From: Bacillus sp. KH172YL63
GTDB taxonomy: Bacteria; Bacillota; Bacilli; Bacillales; Bacillaceae_B
Assembly (NCBI RefSeq): GCF_011398925.1
Contig: NZ_AP022842.1
Location: 2,220,001-2,284,000 of the forward strand
Length of the DNA: 64,000 nucleotides
Direction: 5' to 3'
Shown here: piece by piece, positions 45,754 through 54,722 of the stretch
Layout of the letters: the number at the start of each line of letters is the position of its first letter
Numbering within the stretch: the stretch's first letter is position 1
Position numbers and translations under genes: made by a program
Notes under the pieces: model-generated
What the model saw: only the letters and a program-made list of their open reading frames with translations
What the model was told of the DNA's origin: nothing
Database searches by the model: none

Positions 45754-46539
45754 TTATTCTTCTTTGGAAGCTGCTGTTTGCTCGCTGGCAACCATTCTAG
45801 CCTTGTTAATATAATGAACGACGAATGTAGCAAGAAATGCCACAATCAATATGACAAAGAACACGACATGATCCAGATGGAATCCGAAGATACTTGCAAA
45901 CATCTTCGCCGAAATCAATCCAATCAGAATGAACGCTGTGGTTTCAAACTCGGGAAACTTATCGATTAATCTCAAGAAGACACCGGCAACGGTACGCATC
46001 ATAAGGATTCCTAGCATACCGCCAACAAGCAGTACCCAGACCTGATCTGAAATGGCAAACGCTGCCAGGATTGAGTCCACACTGAAGGTGATATCGACCA
46101 TTTCAACAGTAAATACAGTTGCCCAAAAAACACCTATTGTACGAACCAACCAGCTGCCTTTATTGAATTCCTTCGTTTCTTCCTCATCATTCTCACTGTT
46201 CTTTTTGCGGAAGAAGTCAATGACGATCCAGGCAAGGTATGCCGCCCCAATCACCTTAACAAATGTAAATTTAACTAAGTAAACACCTACTCCGATAAAT
46301 AAGAAACGGAAGAAATAGGCTCCAAACAATCCGTACATCAACGCTTTTTTCCTTTGTTTTTCCGGCAAGTGTTTCACTAATATTGCAAGGACAAGGGCAT
46401 TATCCGCGGACAGTAACCCCTCAATGACGACAAGCGAGCCGATTAATCCCCATGCTACAGGATCGGTCAACACTTCTCCCCACATCTCAAAGTCAAAAAA
46501 CATCGCATACGTTGAAAGTATTTGTTCTATAATTTCCAA
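45754..46539 (-). CDS. yceF: TerC-family integral membrane protein (YceF-like)
   Basis: 261 residues, about seven to nine TM segments. TerC hallmarks: EGLLSADNALVLAILVKHLP (with the DN pair near residue 46) and VEMVDITFSVDSILAAFAIS near 145. TerC proteins are linked to metal-ion (manganese) export and tellurite resistance. It follows the three TerD genes and precedes a strong terminator. Confidence 0.9.
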   Translation of the reverse strand: MEIIEQILSTYAMFFDFEMWGEVLTDPVAWGLIGSLVVIEGLLSADNALVLAILVKHLPEKQRKKALMYGLFGAYFFRFLFIGVGVYLVKFTFVKVIGAAYLAWIVIDFFRKKNSENDEEETKEFNKGSWLVRTIGVFWATVFTVEMVDITFSVDSILAAFAISDQVWVLLVGGMLGILMMRTVAGVFLRLIDKFPEFETTAFILIGLISAKMFASIFGFHLDHVVFFVILIVAFLATFVVHYINKARMVASEQTAASKEE

Positions 46540-46581
46540 TTATTGATCCTCCTAAAGCTGAACCATAAGTTTCAGCCTGCT

Positions 46582-47160
46582 TTAAACCTGCAAACCATAA
46601 TTTCGGCATAAGTCTGCCAATCCACCAGAAAAGCCACTGCCAATTGCACTAAACTTCCATTCATTCCCGTGTCTGTATAGTTCACAAACGACCACTGCTG
46701 TTTCAATCGAGAAATCTTCCCCTAAATCAAAACGGAGCAGTTCATTATCAGATGCATCATCCACCAAACGAACGAATGCATTGGACACTTGTCCAAAGTT
46801 CTGACGGCGCGCGTCAGCATCATGGATGGTGACAGTGATACCAATCTTATGAACATACGAAGGAATCTTCGAGAAATCCACGATTAACTGTTCATCGTCA
46901 CCATCTCCCTCCCCTGTCAGGTTATCACCTGTATGTATAACAGACTCAGAAGGGTGGGATAAATTGTTGTAAAAAATAAAATCCTGATCATTTACACATT
47001 TATCATTCTCATCCACCAGAAAAGCAGACGCGTCCAGGTCGAAATCATGCCCGCCTTGATATTTATTAGTATCCCATCCCAGACCGATAACTGCTCTTAT
47101 CAATCCAGGATTCGTTTTGGTCAAATCAATTCGTTGACCTTTCGATAACTGAATTGCCAT
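46582..47160 (-). CDS. yceE: TerD-family protein (YceE-like)
   Basis: 192 residues from the ATG at 47160. TerD fold with [16 protein letters not shown] near residues 70-85, the calcium-binding acidic stretch, plus the opening [16 protein letters not shown] and [12 protein letters not shown]. Soluble calcium-binding stress protein. One of three tandem paralogues (with the genes at 47201 and 47827). Confidence 0.9.
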   Translation of the reverse strand: MAIQLSKGQRIDLTKTNPGLIRAVIGLGWDTNKYQGGHDFDLDASAFLVDENDKCVNDQDFIFYNNLSHPSESVIHTGDNLTGEGDGDDEQLIVDFSKIPSYVHKIGITVTIHDADARRQNFGQVSNAFVRLVDDASDNELLRFDLGEDFSIETAVVVCELYRHGNEWKFSAIGSGFSGGLADLCRNYGLQV

Positions 47161-47200
47161 TTTTATCTCTCCAATCATTATTCATAGAGTAGATGTTTTA

Positions 47201-47779
47201 TTAGATTGAAAGACCATAATCTGTAGCGATTCGTGCTAAGCCGCCCTGGTATCCGGAACCGATTGCAGAGAACTTCCATTCTCCATTGTGGCGATATAAT
47301 TCACCTACAATAATTGCCGTTTCAATCGAGAAATCCTCACCCAAATCATAACGGATGATTTCCTCATTGTTATCCTCATTCACGATTCTTACAAACGCAT
47401 TAGACACTTGACCGAAGTTCTGGTTGCGCGCCTCTGCATCATGGATCGTGATGACAAATGAAATTTTTTCAACCGCTGCTGGAACAGCACTCAGGTTGAC
47501 TTTCACTTGCTCGTCGTCTCCATCCCCTTCACCAGTAAGGTTATCACCAGTGTGCTCAACAGAACCATTTCCACCAATCAACTGATTGTAGAAAACAAAG
47601 TCCTTTTCAGAAGAACATTTACCGTTTGAATCAAGCAAGAAAATACTCGCATCCAAATCGAAGTCATTTCCACCATCGTACTTATTTGTATCCCAACCAA
47701 GACCAACCATTACTTTGGATAGACCAGGATTAGTTTTTGTTAAATCTACTTTTTGACCTTTTGATAATGTGATTGCCAA
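47201..47779 (-). CDS. yceD: TerD-family protein (YceD-like)
   Basis: 192 residues. Very close to the YceE-like protein, with identical [16 protein letters not shown] and FSIETA motifs, so a duplication. Opens [20 protein letters not shown]. Gap to the next gene of about 40 bases. Confidence 0.9.
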   Translation of the reverse strand: MAITLSKGQKVDLTKTNPGLSKVMVGLGWDTNKYDGGNDFDLDASIFLLDSNGKCSSEKDFVFYNQLIGGNGSVEHTGDNLTGEGDGDDEQVKVNLSAVPAAVEKISFVITIHDAEARNQNFGQVSNAFVRIVNEDNNEEIIRYDLGEDFSIETAIIVGELYRHNGEWKFSAIGSGYQGGLARIATDYGLSI

Positions 47780-47826
47780 AATAATTCTCCCCTATCTTTA
47801 AGTTAAATTTTTTATCAGATTGTTTA

Positions 47827-48423
47827 TTACGCAAACTTTTGAACGAGGTCTCCTACTTTCCCATCATTGGTCCCTGTTCCGACTGCAGCAAACTTCCACT
47901 CGTTTCCGTGTCTATAGATCTCTGCCACAATCAAGCTTGTCTTGCCTGAGTAGTTTTCTGTTAAATTAAACTTGATCAGTTCTTGCTTATCATTCATATT
48001 CACCACGCGAATAAATGCATTTTCAATCATACCAAAGTCTTGTTTACGTCTGTGGCAATCATAGATATTTACAACAAACACAAGCTTATTAATATGTTGA
48101 GGAACTTTTTGAAGGTCTACAAGGATTTGTTCATCATCCCCATCTCCAGCACCGGTCAGATTATCACCGGTATGATTGATACTTCCGCAATTACTTTTCA
48201 AGTTGCCGAAATAAATCAGATTTTTATTCTCAGTGAATCGATCATTCTCCAACATTAGGACAGATGCATCACAATCAATATCCGGAGTTCCACCGCCTAA
48301 ACCGAAGAATCCGCTTTTCTTGACTTTAATAGGATCCCAACCAAGACCAACCATTAGTTTGGATAAACCGGCATTCCCTTTTGTTAAATCAATCCTTTGT
48401 CCTTTTTGTAAAGAAATTGACAT
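47827..48423 (-). CDS. yceC: TerD-family protein (YceC-like)
   Basis: 198 residues, the most divergent of the three: an extra KKSGFFGLGGGTPDI loop precedes the DCDASV strand, as in YceC, and the acidic site is GAGDGDDEQ. GAGGAGTGAAGAGG precedes the ATG. First gene of the operon. Confidence 0.9.
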   Translation of the reverse strand: MSISLQKGQRIDLTKGNAGLSKLMVGLGWDPIKVKKSGFFGLGGGTPDIDCDASVLMLENDRFTENKNLIYFGNLKSNCGSINHTGDNLTGAGDGDDEQILVDLQKVPQHINKLVFVVNIYDCHRRKQDFGMIENAFIRVVNMNDKQELIKFNLTENYSGKTSLIVAEIYRHGNEWKFAAVGTGTNDGKVGDLVQKFA

Positions 48424-48502
48424 TCCTCTTCACTCCTCTTCATTAGCAATACTACTAAACAATTTTTCGCTTTTTGTAGAATGATAGTGGTTTTTTTAGA
48501 AA

Positions 48503-48511
48503 ATTGTAACA
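48503..48511 (-). promoter_or_regulatory. Extended -10 upstream of the Ter operon
   Basis: Minus strand TGTTACAAT, an extended -10 box, about 80 bases before the yceC start. No good -35 is visible, which fits an extended -10. In Bacillus subtilis this operon is under stress sigma factors; I saw no clear SigB or SigW site here. Confidence 0.35.
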
Positions 48512-48578
48512 CACACTATCCACATTCTACTAAAAACCTTTCATTAAATCTAGGATTCACTATATATAAATGAATCAT

Positions 48579-48633
48579 GGGGACGGTTCTGTTGCTTCTT
48601 CGTTATGTAAAGGAAGTACGGAAACCGTTTTTA
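48579..48633. repeat. Paired, decayed GGGGACGGTTC repeats
   Basis: GGGGACGGTTCTGTTGCTTC at 48579-48598 faces GGAAGTACGGAAACCGTTTTT at 48612-48632 in inverted orientation, as in the paired forms elsewhere. Lies in the 434-base gap between yceC and the 48858 gene. Confidence 0.55.
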
Positions 48634-48857
48634 AATATGCGAATTGCCTGCTGATTCTTCGTAGACCTTCATTGAATTAATATAAAACTTCCTCCTCTTA
48701 TTAGGCCTTACTATTATCTACGATTGAGACTGGGGTTGGTTTCATTATTTTTTATTGATTTGAAGATTGAGGGGATGCTGCGGATTTGGTAGATGGAGAA
48801 AAGGGTGGCTAATGTTCGTATTTAGAACTGTCTGAATTCATTCACAGGAAAGAATCC

Positions 48858-49091
48858 GTGTTGAAACTACAACACAAACAACCTCTTCTTTCCGAGAATG
48901 ATATCTCCACTATTTCCCAAGCCTTCCTTGAGGCTAATATTACTGATCTTGAGGTCCGTGAAGAACACGTTCAGGCGTTAAAAGGCGCCACAACACCAAA
49001 ATCAAATTGCGTCATCTGCCATAAAGCTGTGTCTGATAAAGTGAAAGCTTATTGTTTTGATCATCAGAAGAATATAAAAAAACTAGAATGA
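48858..49091 (+). CDS. Small CxxC protein, unknown function
   Basis: 77 residues, GTG start (AGGAAAG upstream). C-terminal CVICHKAVSDKVKAYCFDHQ has a CxxCH pair and a later C/H, a likely zinc knuckle. The N-terminal half is helical. Not recognised further. Confidence 0.55.
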   Translation: MLKLQHKQPLLSENDISTISQAFLEANITDLEVREEHVQALKGATTPKSNCVICHKAVSDKVKAYCFDHQKNIKKLE

Positions 49092-49094
49092 AAG

Positions 49095-49141
49095 TTTGGG
49101 GACGCTCCTTGTGAAAATAAAATATAGGAACCGTCCCCATA
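49095..49141. repeat. Inverted pair of GGGGACGGTTC repeats
   Basis: TTTGGGGACGCTCC (49095-49108) faces GGAACCGTCCCCA (49128-49140). It could serve as a terminator for both convergent neighbours, the CxxC gene and the DUF3949-like gene. Confidence 0.65.
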
Positions 49142-49145
49142 TTTC

Positions 49146-49403
49146 TCACCGATGCCTCACCCTATAAATAACCGCAGCCAACAAATTTGCCAAAAAGAAC
49201 AGCCCATTCCCCTGCATATTCTCATGAAGGACCAACTCGCCCGCATTCATCTCATCATACATCTCACCCTGCTTCTTCCCTTTCAACCTGTTCTTTTCTT
49301 CTTCCGCTTTCAATGCAACCAAGAAGCGGTACTGGATTGGTAAGATCAAGAGGGATATCAGTACATACAAACCGAAGACAGCTAAGAATATTGTCAATGT
49401 CAT
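49146..49403 (-). CDS. Small membrane protein, DUF3949-like
   Basis: 85 residues from the ATG at 49403 with AAGGAG 9 bases upstream. One strong N-terminal TM helix (LTIFLAVFGLYVLISLLILP), a charged middle (KGKKQGEMYDEMNAGE) and a second hydrophobic segment near residue 70. The middle motif fits DUF3949 proteins of Bacillus. Function unknown. Confidence 0.6.
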   Translation of the reverse strand: MTLTIFLAVFGLYVLISLLILPIQYRFLVALKAEEEKNRLKGKKQGEMYDEMNAGELVLHENMQGNGLFFLANLLAAVIYRVRHR

Positions 49404-49516
49404 TTTTAACAACTCCTTGATTGAAATAATGATTCATATATGGATATACGTTTGACCTTGTAAAAAGTTCCAATACCAAAATATTTTTCGAGTTTGAAAT
49501 TCTCCGTCTCAAAAAA

Positions 49517-49541
49517 AGAAGCACGGGAACCGTCCCCGCGC
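49517..49541 (-). terminator. REP-type hairpin after the 49542 gene
   Basis: GCACGGG...CCCGCGC around AACCGTC with an A-run on the plus side (T-run on the minus strand), beginning directly after the TGA of the 561-residue protein. Confidence 0.7.
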
Positions 49542-51227
49542 TCACTCCTCAATATAAGGCTGCTCCCTCAAATGGCTCGTGTGCTCCACCATCGCATAAT
49601 AGAAGTGGTCATACTCGACCCATTTCAAAGGCACTTTCAATTGAAGCCCATTTTCTTTGTTGTAGACGCTGATATGCTTCTTATCATATGTCACTTTCTT
49701 GATGTCTTTCAATGGGATGCTTTCTTTCTTGGCTCCGCTCATTTTGATCAGGTCCCTGCCAACGATGGAGACGGTGCTCCTTTTATTCTTCCAAATTTCA
49801 TAGATGGTGAGCATTCCGCCCAGCAGTGTGAAGGCGATGGAAATGAAGATTTCACCTGAGGTTATGCCATTGGTGAATGCCCGGATCCAGTGGCCGATAA
49901 GCAGGGCATAGAAGAACCACAGTCCTTTTGACAGCTTGGGAGAGCTGTCATAATAGACGGATTGTTCATGCTCCTGGGCGTTTTCTTCCCGTTTTTTCAT
50001 GAACAGTTGTTTGTGCTCTTCGACTGAACGGCTGTTGAACGGTTCGAAATCAGTGTATGTTCCTTCCCACATGTCGGCACCGTCATCCTCTTCTTCCAGG
50101 ACATAACCGCCGACCCACGCTGCCATTACTTCATCCCCGTTTGAGAAGCTCATGAGGAAGTAACGGAGGGGCTGGCCATAGGAATTCACGGTGTCGATGG
50201 AATCGACGACAGTGATTTCTTCCGGATAGAGTGTCATATGCTCCCCTTCCTCATCGGTCATGAATGCAAGATGACTGAACAGATGGGATTTGGCGAGGAC
50301 CTGCTGTTTCGGTTCCACGGCAAAGACATGTTCTTTGTTATTCTCCGCCAAGCCCCAGTACAGCATTTCTGCACTTTCCACATTTGCAGAAAGAAATTGG
50401 AGCGTCTCCAGTTCGACCGGAATATTCTTATTCAGGCAGACCAAAGCAGCAATCGTGCTGATGCGTGGGTCCTTGAAACCGACTGCCTCTTTCAGCAGTG
50501 CTTCCGTCTCATCTGAATAATAGAAGTTCATCAGGTCTAGCAGCGTGTTGATCCGGTACCTCAGGGTGAAGTAGGAATCCCTCCACGAACGATACACGAA
50601 TTCTGGCTTGTACTGTCTGTCATAAACAAGATATTCCTCACGGAGCTTCTGATAGTCTTCTATAAGGATCGGAAGGATGGTAGTTCTTTTGTAGCCGGGA
50701 TCGACGCCTGAGTCGTTAATCGATGTCAGAAAGTCATAATACATATATTTATAATGAGGTGACTTCAGATTCTCCAACGTCTTCTCGACGATGCCCTTCA
50801 CGAGTACCGGAAATTCACACAGCTCCTCGACTGGCAGATGGGCATCCCCTTCTTTCATCATGGAAATCGTCTTCTCTTGAAGCTCGTGGAAGATCCCCTC
50901 ATCTTTCGTCGATAACAAACAGAGAAGGGCCCGTACCTTCGCATCCCTGTCCAATCCGTCGAAGGACTTCATGAGCTGGTCAATGATTTCCGGCATCGGG
51001 TAATCACAGACGAAATCAATCAGGGCAAGGGACGGATTATCCCAGCTGTCGACACGCTCCGGGAAAGGGGCAGCCGCCGACTTTACCATCTCCTCCAACA
51101 AATCAATCCGGATCTGCAGGTTGTCGTTTTCCTTCAATTCATACAAACTTCCTAAAGCATTGTACCGCTTTTCTTCATCAGGAATGTGCAGCTGCTTCAT
51201 CAAACTTCTTATTTTCAACTCACTCAT
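49542..51227 (-). CDS. Helical-repeat protein with C-terminal TM pair and PH-like domain
   Basis: About 561 residues from the ATG at 51227 (AAGGGG upstream). Residues 1-300 are helical and HEAT-like (DEEKRYNALGSLYELKEND; SPHYKYMYYDFLTSIND). A small alpha/beta part follows (about 300-420). Near 450-500 are two TM helices (GLWFFYALLIGHWIRAF; IFISIAFTLLGGMLTIYEI), then a PH-like domain of about 80 residues (STVSIVGRDLIKMSGAKKES). So the N-terminal bulk sits in the cytoplasm and the PH-like part lies next to the membrane. I do not know its role. Confidence 0.6.
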   Translation of the reverse strand: MSELKIRSLMKQLHIPDEEKRYNALGSLYELKENDNLQIRIDLLEEMVKSAAAPFPERVDSWDNPSLALIDFVCDYPMPEIIDQLMKSFDGLDRDAKVRALLCLLSTKDEGIFHELQEKTISMMKEGDAHLPVEELCEFPVLVKGIVEKTLENLKSPHYKYMYYDFLTSINDSGVDPGYKRTTILPILIEDYQKLREEYLVYDRQYKPEFVYRSWRDSYFTLRYRINTLLDLMNFYYSDETEALLKEAVGFKDPRISTIAALVCLNKNIPVELETLQFLSANVESAEMLYWGLAENNKEHVFAVEPKQQVLAKSHLFSHLAFMTDEEGEHMTLYPEEITVVDSIDTVNSYGQPLRYFLMSFSNGDEVMAAWVGGYVLEEEDDGADMWEGTYTDFEPFNSRSVEEHKQLFMKKREENAQEHEQSVYYDSSPKLSKGLWFFYALLIGHWIRAFTNGITSGEIFISIAFTLLGGMLTIYEIWKNKRSTVSIVGRDLIKMSGAKKESIPLKDIKKVTYDKKHISVYNKENGLQLKVPLKWVEYDHFYYAMVEHTSHLREQPYIEE

Positions 51228-51424
51228 ACGTTTCCCCTTCTCTAATAAATCCAGCATGTTTCTTAGTCATTTTATTATGGAAAAATACGGAGTACACGTG
51301 TCTTTGTACCTAGTAAACTAAAATATTTTTACAGTGGTACGAAGCGGTCTGAGGAGCATCAATCCTGCCTGCCATGCTACAATATGGTAGAAACTGTTCT
51401 TTCACACTAAAGGAGGAAATGATC

Positions 51425-51922
51425 ATGTTCACAACCGTAAATGATTTCGTACAAGAATGGAAACGTGAAGCAGCCACAACCCAGAAAGTACTGGACGCAC
51501 TCACCGATGAGTCGTTGAAGCAGGAAGTCGCTCCTGATATGTACAGCATCGGAAGCGTAGCCTGGCACATCACAGGTTCATCCTACTACTTCCCCGCTCA
51601 GCTCGGCATCATGTTCGAAGCACCGGACCTTCGCAAGGACGCTCCTGCTTCAGCTGCTGAAATCAGTGAAACATACAAATCTGTCAGCGACCGCCTTTCA
51701 GAAGCCGTTTCTGAGCAGGTAACGGATGAAAGAATGAACGAAATGGTGAACCTGTTCGGAATGGATATGCCGGTCCAGGCAGTCTTCCGCCTCTTGATCC
51801 AGCACCAGGCCCACCACCGTGGACAACTGACAGTCCTGATGAGACAGGCCGGAGTAAGAGTGCCTGGCGTATATGGCCCTAGTAAGGAAGAATGGGAAGC
51901 GATGAATGCCCAGAAGAGTTGA
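51425..51922 (+). CDS. DinB-family protein
   Basis: About 165 residues from the ATG at 51425 with AAGGAGG at good spacing. Four-helix DinB/YfiT fold: the first metal histidine in SVAWHITGSS near residue 55 and the second pair in IQHQAHHRGQL near 130. Many DinB-like enzymes bind a metal and act as thiol transferases; the substrate here is unknown. Stand-alone gene with a strong terminator. Confidence 0.85.
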   Translation: MFTTVNDFVQEWKREAATTQKVLDALTDESLKQEVAPDMYSIGSVAWHITGSSYYFPAQLGIMFEAPDLRKDAPASAAEISETYKSVSDRLSEAVSEQVTDERMNEMVNLFGMDMPVQAVFRLLIQHQAHHRGQLTVLMRQAGVRVPGVYGPSKEEWEAMNAQKS

Positions 51923-51933
51923 TGGAGATGGGG

Positions 51934-51958
51934 CAGCCGGCTTTGGGCCGGCTGTTTT
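51934..51958 (+). terminator. Terminator of the dinB-like gene
   Basis: CAGCCGGC (51934-51941), a TTTGG loop, GCCGGCTG (51947-51954) and TTTT. Confidence 0.9.
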
Positions 51959-52030
51959 AGTATAACGATTGGTGATTGATGGATTCTCTTTAAGTTGAAC
52001 GATGAACTTTTCATTGAAAGGGTGTATTCC

Positions 52031-52639
52031 ATGGTTGGCTGCCAAACACATGAGAGCCTGGTGATTCTCATACATGAAATACATGGCGTTAATGATCACA
52101 TGCATGATATAACCAAGAGAATAAGGAATTTAGGTGTAGATGTCTTGTGCCCGAATTTATATCCTTCTGGAACACCTGAGGGAGAAAGTGAAGAAGATCA
52201 TTATAAGAGTTACTTTCAGCATATTGGAATTAAAAAAGCGAAAAATACCGTCATAGAGTTGGTCGACGAAAACAGAAAAAATTATAGAAACATTTATGTC
52301 ATTGGTTTTAGTGTCGGTGCCACCGTTGCTTGGTTATGCAGTGAGCACCAGTATATTTCCGGGGTGATCTGTTATTATGGTTCGAGAATTAGAGATTATG
52401 TTCATATAAACCCAACCTGCCCCACACATCTATTCTTTTCTGATGTGGAAAAATCATTTGATGTACGCCATCTTTCAAAAGAAATTGAGCAAAAAGAGAA
52501 TGACTATATCTCCCTTCATCTCTTTCATGCTTTCCATGGATTCGCAAATCCCTATTCACAAACGTTCTGCCAAAACGCCTTTCATCAATCATTTGCTCTA
52601 TTAGAAAATGTATTAAATGGGCAAAAGATGCAAAAGTGA
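52031..52639 (+). CDS. Dienelactone hydrolase-family alpha/beta hydrolase
   Basis: 202 residues from the ATG at 52031 (AAAGGGTG upstream). Opens VILIHEIHGVND, the DLH oxyanion-hole region; the nucleophile motif is IGFSVGATVAW near residue 100, with serine where dienelactone hydrolases usually have cysteine; catalytic histidine probably in HAFHGFANP near 175. So a serine hydrolase of the DLH superfamily with unknown substrate. Confidence 0.8.
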   Translation: MVGCQTHESLVILIHEIHGVNDHMHDITKRIRNLGVDVLCPNLYPSGTPEGESEEDHYKSYFQHIGIKKAKNTVIELVDENRKNYRNIYVIGFSVGATVAWLCSEHQYISGVICYYGSRIRDYVHINPTCPTHLFFSDVEKSFDVRHLSKEIEQKENDYISLHLFHAFHGFANPYSQTFCQNAFHQSFALLENVLNGQKMQK

Positions 52640-52975
52640 TTTGGCAGAGATAAAATGAATAGTCGAAATGGCGATAAACCTTTTTCTTCTTCCTCGATGA
52701 ATCCTAAGACATTTATGAATGTATTTCGAGCATGTTTCATCGTAAGTAAAGAATGCATAAAAGAACAAACCACCTAGAATGGTTTGTTTTTTATGGTTAA
52801 TGTACTGAAGCAAACCCGTACATGAAAAAAATAAGAAATGAAACGTCAAAATGACTCCCTTAAAATTCTGTGCACTGCTGCTTTTTTCTTCCTTTAAATT
52901 TTTCAAAAAAGAAATGAAATTCACAAACCATAAAACTCCTAATATCGGAATCACAGCTAAGTATAAAAATAGCAT
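52613..52975 (-). CDS. Small membrane protein, 3' part doubtful
   Basis: ATG at 52975 follows AAGGGG at good spacing and opens two TM helices (MLFLYLAVIPILGVLWFVNF; GVILTFHFLFFSCTGLLQYI). After about residue 60 the frame runs through a terminator hairpin (52764-52788) and into the end of the dienelactone hydrolase gene, with a sequence unlike coding DNA (HRGRRKRF). The real protein probably ended near the hairpin and lost its stop through a frameshift. Confidence 0.4.
   Translation of the reverse strand: MLFLYLAVIPILGVLWFVNFISFLKNLKEEKSSSAQNFKGVILTFHFLFFSCTGLLQYINHKKQTILGGLFFYAFFTYDETCSKYIHKCLRIHRGRRKRFIAISTIHFISAKSLLHLLPI
52764..52788. terminator. Bidirectional terminator hairpin
   Basis: AACAAACCA (52764-52772) and TGGTTTGTT (52780-52788) around CCTAGAA, followed by TT on the plus strand and TT on the minus. 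Fits the end of the dienelactone hydrolase transcript and, in the other direction, the small membrane gene. Confidence 0.7.
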
Positions 52976-52988
52976 ATATAACCCCTTA

Positions 52989-53756
52989 TTACCTGTTTAT
53001 TGTCATAATCCCTGCCGGCCCCTCAACCCTCGCCATTTCCTCCCGAAGATCCCCAACCAGCAACTCTGCATCCTCCATATAAATCAACGCCTTCTCAACG
53101 ATCTTCCTCTGTCCGAAATACCCTCTAGCGATCACTGGTTCCTTAAAGACGATTTCATACTTCAATTCATCCATCATCCCGAATACCCGGGTGAACACCC
53201 TTGGAAGCATGGCGACATGGAAGACGTTCTTTTCATGAATGATGGCCCCGCTTTCCTTATACTGCGTTCTGGCAGCCTGGATGAGAGCGATATCCTCTAT
53301 ATAAAAACGGAGTGACCTTCTTAACCCGATATCCATGATGACCTTATGTTTCAGGATCCTGATTGGGGAATTACGCACTAGGTTATAATCACCGAGCATA
53401 TAAAGGACCGTGTAGACATGCAGGACGACCAGAATCTGCGCCCTTAATGGATCCACTTCCTTTAAGTAAATATGAAAGACGATGCCCTCGATGATTTGTT
53501 CGTGAAGTAGCGCGATGAACAGCCAGAAATAGTTCGATCCTTTATGGTAGGAATAGCTCCGGACTTCCGGGCTTCTTTCAGGTTTCACTTTCCACCTGAA
53601 GAGTGCATGGAAGAATACCAGTCCCTCTTTCTTCAGGATGGTCACAAACGGATTATGTTCCATATCTCCCCTTCTGTATTTCACGAACAGGATGACGGCA
53701 CCTGCTTCAGCGAGAATGATGAGGATAACGAGTGAGATGATGAGTTGAGTGTCCAT
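52989..53756 (-). CDS. Conserved-looking membrane protein, unknown function
   Basis: 255 residues. One N-terminal TM helix (LIISLVILIILAEAGAVILFV) and a second hydrophobic zone near residues 75-130 (NYFWLFIALLHEQIIEGIVF; ILVVLHVYTVLYMLGDY). The rest is soluble and mixed alpha/beta (LRFYIEDIALIQAARTQY). A histidine/glutamate pair (HEQIIEG) is noticeable but not diagnostic. I cannot name a family. Confidence 0.6.
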   Translation of the reverse strand: MDTQLIISLVILIILAEAGAVILFVKYRRGDMEHNPFVTILKKEGLVFFHALFRWKVKPERSPEVRSYSYHKGSNYFWLFIALLHEQIIEGIVFHIYLKEVDPLRAQILVVLHVYTVLYMLGDYNLVRNSPIRILKHKVIMDIGLRRSLRFYIEDIALIQAARTQYKESGAIIHEKNVFHVAMLPRVFTRVFGMMDELKYEIVFKEPVIARGYFGQRKIVEKALIYMEDAELLVGDLREEMARVEGPAGIMTINR

Positions 53757-53878
53757 TGGCGGCTCCTTTGGGCTACTTTTTTTATCTGGAAAGCACTTGT
53801 TAAATATATTATATTATGTAATATAATGGTAGCACAAAAGAGGTATTTTACTAGTATTAAAGAAACGAGGACCAACAC

Positions 53879-54181
53879 ATGCCCATCGCAGAAAGAGACT
53901 ACTGGAGAGACGACCGTTATCGCCCGAAGCCGAAGAAACCGTTCAAATGGTCATGGGGTGTAATTGGACTATTTGTGATCGCCCTGTTTGCCAGTGGATT
54001 GCAGATGAAAATTTATCAGGAGATCACCATCAATAAGGATCAGAACATCCGGAGCTACTTGCAGGAACGGGAGCAATACTTCAGCGCAAGTGATCAAAGT
54101 TATAAACAACTGCTCACGAAAGTGTACGCAGCGAAAGGCAACCTCTCTGCACTGATCGTGGACATAACGAAACGGATATGA
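53879..54181 (+). CDS. Membrane-anchored protein, N-terminal part (possible frameshift)
   Basis: 100 residues. A basic N-terminus (RYRPKPKKPFKW) leads to one TM helix (GVIGLFVIALFASGLQM) and a helical outside part. Its stop overlaps the next ORF in ATATGATG. If one base is restored after GTGGAC near 54160, the frame reads on directly as HNETDMMLTEHV..., so this and the 54178 ORF are probably one gene of about 200 residues. GAGG precedes the ATG. Confidence 0.6.
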   Translation: MPIAERDYWRDDRYRPKPKKPFKWSWGVIGLFVIALFASGLQMKIYQEITINKDQNIRSYLQEREQYFSASDQSYKQLLTKVYAAKGNLSALIVDITKRI

Positions 54182-54489
54182 TGCTGACGGAACATGTTCT
54201 AAGACTGAAAGAACTGAATCCCCCGGGAGACTTCAAAGATCTCCATTTAAAAACAATCGAACTGTATGCCGTGAAACAGGCGGCGGTGGATTATTTGAAA
54301 TCAGCTGCTTCCACAGGCTATCACCCTGAGATTCTCTCAACCTACATAGAAGAAAGCAATCGAAAGACAAGTGAGCTCCGGCCACTCATGATAGCTGGCC
54401 TGCAAAAAGCCGGCTTACGCTATCAAATCGAGCAGGATGGCACCCTCACCTATTGGGTGAAAGATCACCATGCCCGTTCCCTCGACTAA
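54178..54489 (+). CDS. C-terminal part of the split 53879 gene (or coupled gene)
   Basis: 103 residues, helical and soluble, with no signal peptide and no own ribosome site apart from the coupling overlap with the upstream stop. It contains TIELYAVKQAAVDYLKSA and ends NLTYWVKDHHARSLD-like. It reads as the continuation of the upstream helical domain, so the pair is either a frameshifted single gene, translationally coupled, or a sequencing error. Confidence 0.5.
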   Translation: MMLTEHVLRLKELNPPGDFKDLHLKTIELYAVKQAAVDYLKSAASTGYHPEILSTYIEESNRKTSELRPLMIAGLQKAGLRYQIEQDGTLTYWVKDHHARSLD

Positions 54490-54520
54490 TTGAATTTCTG
54501 CCAAAGAAAGGAGAGAGTTT

Positions 54521-54718
54521 ATGAGAAACACAGGTGTCATCATCTCAAGCCTTGCCGTCCTCACCTTCTGTATCGTAAAGACAATCGAAGATGCAGTGAG
54601 TTATATAGCGATAGACGTATCTGTTTCCCTGAATTGGTTTACTTACGCACTGATATTCGCTGTCTTCCTCACGGGTGTCCTATTCATCCTCGAGGGACGG
54701 ACCTCTAAAAAGGAATAG
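54521..54718 (+). CDS. Small two-TM membrane protein
   Basis: 65 residues, AAAGGAGAG upstream of the ATG. Two TM helices (VIISSLAVLTFCIVKTI; WFTYALIFAVFLTGVLFIL) and a charged end. Probably in one transcript with the split gene upstream. Unknown function. Confidence 0.6.
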   Translation: MRNTGVIISSLAVLTFCIVKTIEDAVSYIAIDVSVSLNWFTYALIFAVFLTGVLFILEGRTSKKE

Positions 54719-54722
54719 AACA

